The notes under the pieces: model-generated | Database searches by the model: none | What the model was told of the DNA's origin: nothing | What the model saw: the letters and a program-made list of their open reading frames with translations, nothing else | DNA from: Bradyrhizobium sp. C9 | GTDB lineage: Bacteria > Pseudomonadota > Alphaproteobacteria > Rhizobiales > Xanthobacteraceae | DNA: 64,000 nt | Direction of reading: 5' to 3' | Assembly (NCBI RefSeq): GCF_002532045.1 | Contig: NZ_NWTG01000016.1 | Span: forward strand, 1 to 64,000 | Shown: in pieces, positions 1-9,109 of the stretch | Position numbering within the stretch: the first letter of the stretch is position 1 | Layout of the letters: each line of letters starts with the position of its first letter | Program-made: the position numbers and the translations under genes

Positions 1-73
1 TATGAATCAGTGATCAAACCACTTGGGAATCCTGAATGTCGATCGGCCCTAGGACGGTACGCCAGCGACAGAA

Positions 74-1345
74 TCAAGCTCCAGTCCGGTCCTTGTCTCT
101 CTTCAGCGCGATTCCGCCTGCAACTCCAACGGCCAACACGTACATCCACCCTTCGTGAAAATCGAAGATATGTGAATTAAACAAGGAAGTGGAGACATTC
201 TGCACAACTGCAAGAATTCCAACCCAATTAGCCAACCCACCGCCTCGAAAAAGAAGGAGGTGAAGCGCCCACATGGCGTACAGTATTGTGACGCCAACAA
301 GCCCCCACTGCACAGCGACATTCAACGTTTGATTGTGGGGATTTCCGATCACCTCGCCCGATGCCTTAGTCGCACCACCCGTCGCAACGCGTTCGAACAA
401 GCCACGTGTCGATCCGGTCCCGTGACCGATCAACGGCGCTTCCAAAAAGAACCCGAGGGACTTCTTCCAAAACTCAAGCCTGAGCCCGATAGAGGTCGGA
501 GCATTTTGTTGCTTGTAGAGTTCATACTCGCGAGTGAATTTCTCGGCGGTCCATCGCAATTGCGGCGAGGCATACCAGGAGATCGCAGCCAATGCGGCAA
601 AGGCACACAGGATGACGATAACGCTCCGCCCGCGCAAATGCAGTAATCCAAAAGCTGCAAGCATGATCGGAACTGTTACCAGTGCGGTTCGTGATACCAC
701 GACGAATGCCATGTTGGCGAAAAAGCTCAGAGCGATCGCGATGAGCAAGACGGCCGGTAGAATACGCTTTTCACGCAATAGCCCGATGATTGGATAAGCT
801 AGCGCGACCGCACATAACGTGAATTCCTGGCTCTGGTTGATGTAGTCCTTAACAAAGATGCCGCGCTCGGCGTGGCCCGGCGGCTTGAGTGAGAGGCCAG
901 GATGCAGCAGAATGAGCCAGGACATCATCATCAGTAGCGTGCAGGACACGAGGAAGGCCACAAAGACCCAATTGCCACGCGCCGAGCGCTGAAAATGATA
1001 GAGCAGGACCGGAAGCACCAGGAGCTTTGCCGTCGGCCCGACTGCGTAGAGTCTGGCGTTCCAGGGCGCATCCGACCACAACGTGCCGACGAGCGCCACG
1101 CCGAACAGCATGATCGGCGCCACGCAGATGGGGCGCTTCAACAATCCCCAAAACGCACTCAGGTCAACCGTCGGCGTTATTACGATCAGCAACACTACGC
1201 CGAAGATGCCGACCAGCGAGGTCGACCACGGCAGCGACAGCGCAATCAGGACCGCGACTACGTCGGCAGCAGTCTGCCAACGCACCGGGTCGCGCCAGGC
1301 CGGGCACGCTGCGGCGGCCGCCGGGGATGTCACGCTCCCGCTCAT
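74..1345 (-). CDS. waaL: O-antigen ligase (WaaL/RfaL family)
   Basis: 423-residue polytopic inner-membrane protein with roughly 10-12 hydrophobic segments. It is predicted to transfer undecaprenyl-linked O-antigen to the lipid A-core on the periplasmic side. Near residue 340 the sequence NPHNQTLNVAVQWGLVG fits the WaaL signature H[NSQ]X9GXX[GTY] exactly, and an Arg in the SRT motif starts a Wzy_C-type helix. Its start overlaps the hldE stop by 4 nt (ATGA), making it the last gene of hldD-hldE-waaL. A Wzy polymerase shares this fold, but the ligase motif and the linkage to heptose genes favour ligase. A decayed paralogue lies at about 58070-58800. Confidence 0.88.
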   Translation of the reverse strand: MSGSVTSPAAAAACPAWRDPVRWQTAADVVAVLIALSLPWSTSLVGIFGVVLLIVITPTVDLSAFWGLLKRPICVAPIMLFGVALVGTLWSDAPWNARLYAVGPTAKLLVLPVLLYHFQRSARGNWVFVAFLVSCTLLMMMSWLILLHPGLSLKPPGHAERGIFVKDYINQSQEFTLCAVALAYPIIGLLREKRILPAVLLIAIALSFFANMAFVVVSRTALVTVPIMLAAFGLLHLRGRSVIVILCAFAALAAISWYASPQLRWTAEKFTREYELYKQQNAPTSIGLRLEFWKKSLGFFLEAPLIGHGTGSTRGLFERVATGGATKASGEVIGNPHNQTLNVAVQWGLVGVTILYAMWALHLLLFRGGGLANWVGILAVVQNVSTSLFNSHIFDFHEGWMYVLAVGVAGGIALKRDKDRTGA

Positions 1346-2814
1346 GCTTTACCCTCGCGCGCCCGCGCAACCAGCGACGTCGTGCTGTGGCCCTGCAGGA
1401 TCTCGACCAGCACCACCTCCCCGCCGGCGGCCTCGACGATCTCGTGGCCGACCACCTTCTCGCGGGTATAGTCGCCCCCCTTGACCAGCACGCTCGGCCG
1501 CACCTTGGTGATGAGGTTGATCGGCGTGTCCTCCTCGAAGATCGCGACGACGTCGACGGCTTCCAGCGCCGCCAGCACCTCGGCCCGGGCGCGCTCGTTC
1601 TGTACCGGCCGCCCCATGCCCTTCAGCCGCTTCACCGAGGCGTCGCTGTTCAATCCGACGATCAGGCGGTCACAGGCGCCGCGCGCGGCGGTCAGCACCT
1701 TGACGTGGCCGGGATGCAGGATGTCGAAACAGCCATTGGTGAAGCCGATGCGCAGATCCTGCCTGCGCCATTCCTCGACATACGCATCGATATCGCCGCC
1801 GGCCGGAACGATTTTCTCCTCGGCTGCCAGCGACGCGTGAGGCAGGATCTTTCGGCGCAATTCGGCGGACCTGACGATCGCGGTCCCAGTCTTGCCGACC
1901 GCGACCGCAGCTGCGGCACTCGCGATCCGCAGCACGCCGTCCCAGTCGGCACCGGCAGCCAGCGCCAGCGCCAGCGCCGCAGCAACGGTATCGCCGGCCC
2001 CGGAGACGTCGCGCACCTTGACCGGCAGCGCCGGCACGTGGATCGAACCGCCGTCCCGCGTCACCAGCGTCATGCCGCGCTCGCCCTGCGTCACCAGCAT
2101 CGCCTCGCAATCGGCGAGGACCATCGCGTCAGGTGCGGCCTGCGCGATGCTGTCCTGGCTGTCGGCACGGCTGCGGGTCGCCTCGGCGAATTCCTTGCGG
2201 TTCGGCGTCAGTACCGTCGCGCCGCGATAGATCGCAAGATTGGCGCTCTTCGGATCGACGATCACGCGCTTGCCCACCTGACGCGCGGCGTCGATCACGT
2301 TGCGGATCACGCGCGCGGTCAGCACGCCCTTGGCATAGTCGGACAGCAGCACGATGTCGGCGCGCGCAAGGCGCGGCAGGATCGCGTCGATCAGCTGCTG
2401 CTCGATGGCGGGAGCGGCCGGCGCGGCGAGCTCCCAATCGGAGCGCAGCATGTGGGTCGAGAACTGTTCGGAGACGAAGCGCACCTTGCGCGTGGTCGGA
2501 CGCGCGGCGTCGCGCACCAGCACGGCCTCGATCCCCGCCTCTTTCGCCAGCGCTTCGGTCAGCACCGTTCCGGCGGCGTCCTCGCCGGTCAGGCCGACGA
2601 AGATGCAGCGGCCGCCGAGCGCGGCGATATTGCGCGCGACGTTGCCGGCGCCGCCGATATTGATCTCGCTGCGCCTGACCGCGATCACCGGCGCCGGCGC
2701 CTCTGGCGAGATCCGCGACACCTCGCCATACACGAACTCGTCGAGCATGAGGTCCCCGACGCAGAGCACGGTCTGGCCGGACATTGCACGCGAGATCGCT
2801 TCAAAATCAAACAT
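1342..2814 (-). CDS. hldE: Bifunctional heptose-7-phosphate kinase / heptose-1-phosphate adenylyltransferase
   Basis: 490 residues, normal full length for the fused enzyme. It phosphorylates D-glycero-beta-D-manno-heptose 7-phosphate at C1 and later adenylylates heptose 1-phosphate to the ADP-sugar in the cytoplasm. The N-terminal PfkB/ribokinase domain (about 1-320) shows GGAGN at 54-58 and SGAGDT at 271-276, with Asp275 the expected catalytic base. The C-terminal nucleotidyltransferase domain (about 350-490) shows TNGCFDILHPGH with the HxGH motif at 367-370. It lies 18 nt after hldD and overlaps waaL by 4 nt. The intermediate phosphatase step needs GmhB, encoded at 54402. Confidence 0.96.
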   Translation of the reverse strand: MFDFEAISRAMSGQTVLCVGDLMLDEFVYGEVSRISPEAPAPVIAVRRSEINIGGAGNVARNIAALGGRCIFVGLTGEDAAGTVLTEALAKEAGIEAVLVRDAARPTTRKVRFVSEQFSTHMLRSDWELAAPAAPAIEQQLIDAILPRLARADIVLLSDYAKGVLTARVIRNVIDAARQVGKRVIVDPKSANLAIYRGATVLTPNRKEFAEATRSRADSQDSIAQAAPDAMVLADCEAMLVTQGERGMTLVTRDGGSIHVPALPVKVRDVSGAGDTVAAALALALAAGADWDGVLRIASAAAAVAVGKTGTAIVRSAELRRKILPHASLAAEEKIVPAGGDIDAYVEEWRRQDLRIGFTNGCFDILHPGHVKVLTAARGACDRLIVGLNSDASVKRLKGMGRPVQNERARAEVLAALEAVDVVAIFEEDTPINLITKVRPSVLVKGGDYTREKVVGHEIVEAAGGEVVLVEILQGHSTTSLVARAREGKA

Positions 2815-2832
2815 CAGTCACCGTCATCCGCT

Positions 2833-3813
2833 CTAGCGATAGTGATCCGCGCGATCGAGAAAGCCCTTTACATAGGACCCGACCGCGTCTTCCAGGCGGG
2901 TAAAGCCGCCATTGTATCCGGCGCGCGCGAGACGATCGACAACGCCCTGGGTGAAGTACTGGTAACTGCCGCGAATCTCCTCAGGCATATCGACATACTC
3001 GATGTTCGGCCGCGCGCCGAGCGCGCCATAGGCCGCCAAAATCAGGTCCTTGAAGCTGCGCGCGGTGCCGGTTCCGACGTTGAACAGCCCGGAGACCCGC
3101 GGCGTCGCGATCAGCCACATCATCACCCGTACGACGTCGTCGACATAGATGAAGTCGCGGCGCTGATCGCCATCAGCGATGCCCTTGCGATGCGACTTGA
3201 ACAGCTGCACGACGCGGCCCGCTCTGATGTCGTCGAAGCGGCGCGTCAGCACGCTCATCATCTGGCCCTTGTGATATTCATTCGGGCCAAACACGTTGAA
3301 GAACTTCAGTCCCGCCCATTGCGGCGGCAGAGCCTCGCCTTTCGCAGCGCGCTCGGCGACCGCGAGATCGAACAGGTTCTTGCTCCAGCCATACAGGTTC
3401 ATCGGTCGCAGGCGCTTCAGCGCCTCCACCGAACCATCGTCGTCGAAGCCCTGGTCGCCGTCGCCATAGGTCGCGGCCGACGAGGCATAGATCAGCGGGG
3501 TTCCGGTCGCGGTACACCAGTCGAGCAACCGCATAGAGAGACGGAAATTGGTCTCGATCACAAGATCGCCGTCGGTCGCGGTGGTCTCCGAGATGGCACC
3601 GAGATGGAGGACGGCATCCAGCCGCCGGCCCTGCAGCCAAGCCATCAACTCAGCCGGCGGCACAAAGTCGGCGATCTGGCGCTTTGCCAGGTTCCGCCAC
3701 TTGCCGTCGTCCCCAAGAATGTCGCAGACCGCCACGTCGCTACGACCGGCGTCATTCAACGCGGCCACGACGTTCGATCCGATAAAACCGGCGCCCCCGG
3801 TTACCAGAAACAT
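2833..3813 (-). CDS. hldD: ADP-L-glycero-D-manno-heptose 6-epimerase
   Basis: Extended SDR enzyme of 326 residues that epimerises ADP-D,D-heptose to ADP-L,D-heptose, the donor for inner-core heptosyltransferases. The Rossmann motif VTGGAGFIGSN begins at residue 4, and a YGWSK active-site Tyr/Lys pair is visible. I chose the ATG at 3813 because the longer reading frame to 3876 adds 21 residues ahead of the Rossmann fold with no homology sense. It is first gene of the hldD-hldE-waaL operon and is divergent from waaF, with 135 nt between starts that must contain both promoters. Confidence 0.95.
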   Translation of the reverse strand: MFLVTGGAGFIGSNVVAALNDAGRSDVAVCDILGDDGKWRNLAKRQIADFVPPAELMAWLQGRRLDAVLHLGAISETTATDGDLVIETNFRLSMRLLDWCTATGTPLIYASSAATYGDGDQGFDDDGSVEALKRLRPMNLYGWSKNLFDLAVAERAAKGEALPPQWAGLKFFNVFGPNEYHKGQMMSVLTRRFDDIRAGRVVQLFKSHRKGIADGDQRRDFIYVDDVVRVMMWLIATPRVSGLFNVGTGTARSFKDLILAAYGALGARPNIEYVDMPEEIRGSYQYFTQGVVDRLARAGYNGGFTRLEDAVGSYVKGFLDRADHYR

Positions 3814-3948
3814 GATGAAATCCTGCCAGATTCCTTTGCAGCCGCCAGCTTTGCCCCACTCCTGCGCCACAGGCAACGACGGCTTTACCTCACACCGCGA
3901 ACCGGTTACCGACTTGGCCGCACCGATCCGGCTTTGGCCTGTTTAGAA

Positions 3949-5013
3949 ATGAATATTGATTCAATATCTGACATCGAAACACAGGATACCGAGGATACCA
4001 GACCCATCCTCATCGTGCCCTATGTTTGGATCGGCGATTTCGTGCGCGGCCACACCGTGGTCAGGGTGCTTCGCAAGCGCTGGCCCAACCGGCCGGTCGA
4101 CCTTCTGACCTCAAGTCTTTGCGCTCCCCTGGTCGATTATATGCCGGGCGTCCGTGCCGGGGTCGTTTTCGACCTACCACGCAGCCGGCTGGCGCTGGCC
4201 CAGCAGCGGGCGCTGGCCGCCGAGCTTCGGAAGCGGAACTATGCCACCGCGCTGGTGATGCCGCGCACCTGGAAGTCCGGCATTGCGCCGGCGCTGGCGG
4301 GGATTCCCGAACGGGTCGGCTTCTATGGCGAGGCGCGGTTCGGCCTGATCAATGCGATGCGTTGGGGCGAAAAGAAGCTGCCGCGCTTCATCGACAAGAA
4401 CGCGGTGCTGGCGCTGCCTGACGGCGCCCCCCGCCCGCCCGAATGGCCGGTGCCGCAACTCCGGGTTCCCGCGGACGAGACCGAGCGCTGGCGGCAGTCC
4501 AACGGCCTCGGCACCGGCCGTGCCGTCGCGCTCGGGCCCGGCTCGGTCGGCGCCTCCAAGCGCTGGACCTATTACCCGGAAGCCGCGCGGCTATTCGCCG
4601 AGCATGGCTTCGACGTCTGGGTGGTTGGCGGCCCCGGCGAGAAGGCGCTGGCGCAGGAAATCGCGGCCGCCGGCGGTGCGCGGGTCCGCGATCTCACCGG
4701 CACCGATCTGCGCAACGGGGTACTGGCGATGGCCGCGGCCAGCGTCGCCATCGCCAACGATTCCGGGCTGATGCACATCGCCGCCGCGATCGGCACGCCG
4801 ACCATGGGCATCTTCGGCCCGACCGACCCCTATCTCTGGGCCCCGCTCAATGAGCTCGCCGCGACGGTGCGGCAGACCAAAAGCAAGCTGCCGTGCCAGC
4901 CGTGCCAGCGCACGGTCTGCACCATGAACGACCATCGCTGCATGCGCGACATCGCCCCCGAAGAGGTCGTCGGGATCGCCGAGCGCGTGCTGGCTCAGAT
5001 CAGCGTGCGATAG
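3949..5013 (+). CDS. waaF: ADP-heptose:LPS heptosyltransferase II
   Basis: 354-residue family 9 glycosyltransferase that adds the second heptose to the LPS inner core on the cytoplasmic face. Features of the family include LIVPYVWIGDFVRGH near the N-terminus, GPGSVGASKRW at the start of the donor-binding half, and NDSGLMHIAAAIGTPTMGIFGPT near the C-terminus. The frame stays open back to 1327, but that upstream 2.6 kb is antisense to hldE and hldD and is not coding. The ATG at 3949 begins the recognisable protein. The last 19 nt overlap the convergent glycosyltransferase gene. Confidence 0.93.
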   Translation: MNIDSISDIETQDTEDTRPILIVPYVWIGDFVRGHTVVRVLRKRWPNRPVDLLTSSLCAPLVDYMPGVRAGVVFDLPRSRLALAQQRALAAELRKRNYATALVMPRTWKSGIAPALAGIPERVGFYGEARFGLINAMRWGEKKLPRFIDKNAVLALPDGAPRPPEWPVPQLRVPADETERWRQSNGLGTGRAVALGPGSVGASKRWTYYPEAARLFAEHGFDVWVVGGPGEKALAQEIAAAGGARVRDLTGTDLRNGVLAMAAASVAIANDSGLMHIAAAIGTPTMGIFGPTDPYLWAPLNELAATVRQTKSKLPCQPCQRTVCTMNDHRCMRDIAPEEVVGIAERVLAQISVR

Positions 5014-6086
5014 ACCGCGGCGATCGCGTTCGCCTCCGCATCGAGGCTGAACTTATCCACAACTCGTTGGCGTGCCCGCGCGCCCATCACTGCTGCCGAC
5101 GCCGGATCGCGCATCAGGGGCTCGAGCGCAGCCGCCAGGGCGTCGACATCGCCCGGCGGGGTCAGCACGCCCGTCGTACCGTCCTCGACCACGAACTCGG
5201 CTGCGCCCGCGCGCGTGGCCACCAGCGCCGCGCCCGCCGACATCGCCTCGATCAAGGTCAGGCCGAAACCTTCATTGCGCGAGGTGAAGGCGTAGATCGT
5301 CAGCCGCTGATACCAGCGCACGACATCCTCGATCGGAAGCTCACCCGTGATGATGATGCGCGATTGCAGGCCGGCGGCCTCGATCTTCCGCTTCAGCTCA
5401 TTGGCAAAGGCCAGCTGCTCCGGCACCACCGCGCCGACGATCACGGCGGTGAAATCGGGATAGCGCGGCAGCAGCCTGCACATCGCCTCGACGAACACGT
5501 CGCTGCCCTTCTGGGCGCGCACCCGTCCGAAGCAGCCGATCGCATAGCGCCCCGGCAATCCGCTTTCGGCGAAGGCGCTCGCACGATCGGCCGGCGGCGC
5601 GTAACGGTCGGTATCGACGCCATGCATCACCACGGTGGCGTCGCGCTTCAGGTAGGAGGCCGACAGCGGGCTGGTGGCGATGATCGCATCCTGGTTGCGG
5701 ATCAGCCAGCGCGTCAGCCAGGTGTGATGACGCTGCGCGGCTGACGTGAACAGCAGCTTCAGCGGCCAGCCCAGCGCGCGCAACGCAAGCCCGACAATCA
5801 TCTCGTCATTGCGCCGCGCGTGCCAGATCACAGGCCGCGCGCGCCGCCACAGCCGCATCAGATCGGCAAGTCCGATCGCGTCGATGCCGTCAGGCCGATG
5901 CGAGCCGAGCCAGCCTGCGTGAAACATCTTGGCGAGCTTCGGCGCGACCATGCGGTTGGTCGCGGTGACACCCGAATAGCGTCGGTGCAGATTGGGCACG
6001 ATGAGCACGAGCTCGCCGGCAGGTGTGTTCTCGATCGGCACGCAAGTCTCCGTTTCGTGCCAGTTCCTATACGCAACATTAAGCAT
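4995..6086 (-). CDS. Family 4 glycosyltransferase, probable LPS core (LpcC-like)
   Basis: 363 residues, GT-B fold. The C-terminal GT4 nucleotide-sugar domain shows GCFGRVRAQKGSDVFVEA, a phosphate-binding region, and the E-x7-E signature in SRNEGFGLTLIEAMSAGAALVA. The N-terminal segment VLIVPNLHRRYSGVTATNR resembles what I recall of the rhizobial core mannosyltransferase LpcC, so mannose addition to Kdo or heptose is a reasonable guess rather than shown. It converges on waaF with a 19-nt overlap and is divergent from galE across 86 nt. It is a soluble or peripheral cytoplasmic enzyme with no signal peptide. Confidence 0.8.
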   Translation of the reverse strand: MLNVAYRNWHETETCVPIENTPAGELVLIVPNLHRRYSGVTATNRMVAPKLAKMFHAGWLGSHRPDGIDAIGLADLMRLWRRARPVIWHARRNDEMIVGLALRALGWPLKLLFTSAAQRHHTWLTRWLIRNQDAIIATSPLSASYLKRDATVVMHGVDTDRYAPPADRASAFAESGLPGRYAIGCFGRVRAQKGSDVFVEAMCRLLPRYPDFTAVIVGAVVPEQLAFANELKRKIEAAGLQSRIIITGELPIEDVVRWYQRLTIYAFTSRNEGFGLTLIEAMSAGAALVATRAGAAEFVVEDGTTGVLTPPGDVDALAAALEPLMRDPASAAVMGARARQRVVDKFSLDAEANAIAAVYRTLI

Positions 6087-6172
6087 AGTGGCCAGTTCGG
6101 CCGCGGCGAAACCCCCTCTTCACCGCACTCCCGCTAGCATCATCAGTTAAGGATATCGGGAGAGCTCTATCC

Positions 6173-7186
6173 ATGACCGTGCTTGTGACCGGCGGTGCCG
6201 GCTATATCGGAAGTCACATGGTTCATGCGCTGGTCGATGCCGGCGAGAGCGTCGTCGTCGTCGACAATCTTTCCAGCGGCTTCTCCGCGTTCCTGCCCGA
6301 AGGTGTTCCGCTGTTCATTGGCGATGCCGGCGACGAGAACCTCGTCGAGGGCGTGATCGCACAGCACGGCATCGACAGCATCATCCATTTCGCCGGCTCG
6401 GTCGTGGTGCCGGATTCGATGCGCGATCCGCTCGGCTACTACCGCAACAACACCATGACGACGCGCAGCCTGCTCAACGCGGCGGTGAAGGGCGGCGTCA
6501 ACCGCTTCATCTTCTCCTCGACCGCGGCCGTCTACGGCAATCCGGACCAGGTGCCGGTGCCGGAGATCGCGCCGACGCGTCCGCTGTCACCCTACGGCTC
6601 GTCGAAGCTGATGACCGAGATCATGCTGCATGATGTCGCCTCCGCCCATGGCATGAGCTACGCCGTGCTTCGCTACTTCAACGTCGCCGGCGCCGACCCG
6701 AAGGGCCGCGCCGGTCTCGCCACCATCGGCGCCACCCATCTGCTCAAGATCGCGGTCGAGGCCGCGACCGGCCAGCGCGCCAAGATCGACGTGTTCGGCA
6801 CCGACTATCCGACCCAGGACGGCAGCTGCGTGCGCGACTTCATCCATGTCAGCGACCTCGTCGAGGCGCATCGCTCGGCGCTGTCCTATCTGCGCGGCGG
6901 CGGGCAATCGGTGACGATGAACTGCGGTTACGGCCGCGGCTATTCCGTGCTCGAGACCATCGAGGCGGTGCGCCGGGTCTCGATGCGCAATTTCGCGGTC
7001 GCCTATGCCGCGCGCAGGCCCGGCGACATCATGACCATGGTGGCCGACACCACCCGGATCCGCTCGCTGCTCGACTGGACCCCGCGCTACGACGATCTCG
7101 AGACCATCGCGAGCCACGCGCTGGCCTGGGAGGAGAAGTTGTTCCGGGAGCGCGGTGGCGCCGCGCGACCGGCAGAATCGGCCTAA
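6173..7186 (+). CDS. galE: UDP-glucose 4-epimerase
   Basis: 337-residue extended SDR that interconverts UDP-glucose and UDP-galactose with bound NAD. Rossmann motif VTGGAGYIGSH at residues 5-15, catalytic Ser/Thr in FSSTAAVYG, and YGSSK Tyr/Lys motif. The substrate-domain hallmark RYFNVAGADP and a CVRDFIHVSDL motif are also present, as in GalE. A clear ribosome site GGGAGAG lies 8 nt upstream of the ATG. Placed between a core glycosyltransferase and an MsbA-like exporter, it probably supplies galactose or a related sugar for LPS or exopolysaccharide. Confidence 0.93.
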   Translation: MTVLVTGGAGYIGSHMVHALVDAGESVVVVDNLSSGFSAFLPEGVPLFIGDAGDENLVEGVIAQHGIDSIIHFAGSVVVPDSMRDPLGYYRNNTMTTRSLLNAAVKGGVNRFIFSSTAAVYGNPDQVPVPEIAPTRPLSPYGSSKLMTEIMLHDVASAHGMSYAVLRYFNVAGADPKGRAGLATIGATHLLKIAVEAATGQRAKIDVFGTDYPTQDGSCVRDFIHVSDLVEAHRSALSYLRGGGQSVTMNCGYGRGYSVLETIEAVRRVSMRNFAVAYAARRPGDIMTMVADTTRIRSLLDWTPRYDDLETIASHALAWEEKLFRERGGAARPAESA

Positions 7187-7294
7187 AAATCAAGCCGTTA
7201 TCAAGCTGTTATTGTGCTTGAAAAAGCCCCGCCAAGCGGGCAAGGAGGTCCGCAACCCTGACGGCCGGCGCTGCCCGCCGTCAATGGAACGCGG

Positions 7295-9106
7295 ATGGCT
7301 CAGTTTCCAAAGAAAATTACCGACGATCCCTATGGCGCGGCGATCCTGATTCGCCGTCTGGTCACGGAACAGGGGATCACCTATTGGCGGCGCTATCTGA
7401 CGGCGTTCGCCCTGATGGCCGTTGCGGCCGGCTCGACGGCCGGCGCCACCTACGTGCTCGGCCAGGTGATCAACCAGGCCTATGTCGACAAGAACATCCC
7501 CGGCATCGCGATGTTTGCCGGGGTCACGGTGGTGCTGCTGTTCATCAAGGGCGTGGCGACCTACGGCCACATGGTGATCCTGTCGAAGATCAGCAATGCC
7601 ATCCTGGCGCGGAACCAGCGGCAATTGTTCGCCAAGCTGATGAGCGAAAGCATCGGCTTCTTCTCGCAGCGGCACTCGTCGGAATTCCTGGCGCGGCTCA
7701 CCGCCGGCGCCAAGTCGATCACCGACGTGCTCAACATGCTGGTCAATGCGATCGGCCGCGACTTCCTGATGCTGATCAGCATGGTCGCCGTCATGGTCTG
7801 GCAGGACCCGCTGATGTCGTTCATCGGGCTGGTTGCGGTACCGCCGGCGATGCTGGTGCTGCGCAAGCTGGTGAAGCGGATCAAGGGCCTCGCCTACAAC
7901 CAGTTCACCGGCACCGCCGACATCATGGAGACGATGCAGGAATCGTTGCAGGGCATCCGCACCGTGAAGGCGTTCACGCTGGAAGGCGCCATGCAGCAGC
8001 GGATCGACGAGAACATCGCCATCGTCGAGCGCAACGCCAACAAGATGGCGCATGTCGCCAACCGCTCCAACCCGCTGATGGAGATGCTCGGCGGCTTCGC
8101 GGTCGCCGGCTGCCTGATGTATGGCGGCTACAGCGTGGTGGCGCTCGGCTCCACGCCGGGCCAGTTCTTCACGTTCCTGACCGCCTTTCTGATGGCGACC
8201 GAGCCGGCCAAGCGCCTGGCGCGGCTCAACATCGACCTCAACAGCCAGCTGGTCGGCGCGCGGATGCTGCTTGAGGTCGTCGACAGTCCAGCCAGCGAGC
8301 AGGCCGACGACGACAAGCCGGCGCTCAAACTCTCCGATGCGCGGATCGAATTGCGCGACGTCAGCTTTGCCTATCGGCCCGGTGAGCCGGTGCTGAACCG
8401 CTTGAGCTTCATGGCCGAGCCAGGCAAGGTCACCGCGCTGGTCGGTCCGTCCGGCGGCGGCAAATCGACGGTGCTCGCCCTGTTGCTGCGCTTCTACGAG
8501 ACGCGCGAAGGCGACATCCTGATCGACGGACAGTCGATCCTGTCGGTCTCGCGCAAGTCGCTGCGCCGGCAGACCGCCTATGTCGGCCAGGACGTCTATC
8601 TGTTCCGCGACACCATCCGCGCCAACATTGCCTTCGGCAAGCCCGGCGCTACCGAGGCCGAGATCGTCGACGCCGCCAAGGCCGCCTGCGCGCACGACTT
8701 CATCATGAGCTTCCCGCTCGGCTACGACACGCCGGTCGGCGAGCACGGCGCGCAACTGTCCGGCGGACAACGCCAGCGCATCGCGGTCGCCCGCGCGCTG
8801 ATCAAGAACGCGCCGATCATCCTGCTCGACGAGGCCACCGCCGCACTCGACTCGGAATCCGAGAAGCAGGTGCAGGAGGCGATCGAGCATCTCTGCCAGG
8901 GCCGCACCACGATCGTGATCGCGCACCGCCTGCACACCATCATGCATGCCGATGCGATCCTGGTGGTCGAGGGCGGCGAGATCGTCGAGCGCGGGCGTCA
9001 CGAGGATCTGCTGCGCCGCGGCGGCCGCTACGCCTCGTTCTTCCGCCTGCAGCATCACCACGACCCGTCGCTGCTGGCATTGGCGCCGATCAGCGCAACC
9101 GGCTGA
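7295..9106 (+). CDS. MsbA-like ABC exporter (fused permease and ATPase)
   Basis: 603-residue half-transporter of the lipid/multidrug exporter type, acting as a homodimer in the inner membrane. Residues about 30-310 are a six-helix membrane domain. The ATPase domain shows Walker A GPSGGGKST at about 384-392, signature LSGGQRQR at about 488, Walker B IILLDEAT at about 508 and the H-loop IAHRLHT. Context in an LPS core block suggests a lipid A-core flippase (MsbA) or a related lipid exporter. Family membership is certain but substrate is inferred. It ends 3 nt before the convergent dipeptidase. Confidence 0.86.
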   Translation: MAQFPKKITDDPYGAAILIRRLVTEQGITYWRRYLTAFALMAVAAGSTAGATYVLGQVINQAYVDKNIPGIAMFAGVTVVLLFIKGVATYGHMVILSKISNAILARNQRQLFAKLMSESIGFFSQRHSSEFLARLTAGAKSITDVLNMLVNAIGRDFLMLISMVAVMVWQDPLMSFIGLVAVPPAMLVLRKLVKRIKGLAYNQFTGTADIMETMQESLQGIRTVKAFTLEGAMQQRIDENIAIVERNANKMAHVANRSNPLMEMLGGFAVAGCLMYGGYSVVALGSTPGQFFTFLTAFLMATEPAKRLARLNIDLNSQLVGARMLLEVVDSPASEQADDDKPALKLSDARIELRDVSFAYRPGEPVLNRLSFMAEPGKVTALVGPSGGGKSTVLALLLRFYETREGDILIDGQSILSVSRKSLRRQTAYVGQDVYLFRDTIRANIAFGKPGATEAEIVDAAKAACAHDFIMSFPLGYDTPVGEHGAQLSGGQRQRIAVARALIKNAPIILLDEATAALDSESEKQVQEAIEHLCQGRTTIVIAHRLHTIMHADAILVVEGGEIVERGRHEDLLRRGGRYASFFRLQHHHDPSLLALAPISATG

Positions 9107-9109
9107 GGT

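Noticed and set aside
1327..3948. 2.6-kb extension of the plus-strand frame upstream of waaF
   Set aside because: It is antisense to hldE and hldD, rich in Arg, His and Asp as expected for GC-rich shadow frames, and has no fold. Only the part from 3949 is recognisable as protein.
7222..7243. Possible terminator between galE and the MsbA-like gene
   Set aside because: The GC stem is imperfect and the T-run lies on the wrong strand for galE, so it is not supported as a terminator here.
7190..9061. 623-residue minus-strand ORF opposite the MsbA-like gene
   Set aside because: It is a mirror of third-position GC bias in a clearly coding plus-strand gene; the translation is His/Asp/Gln-rich low complexity without motifs.
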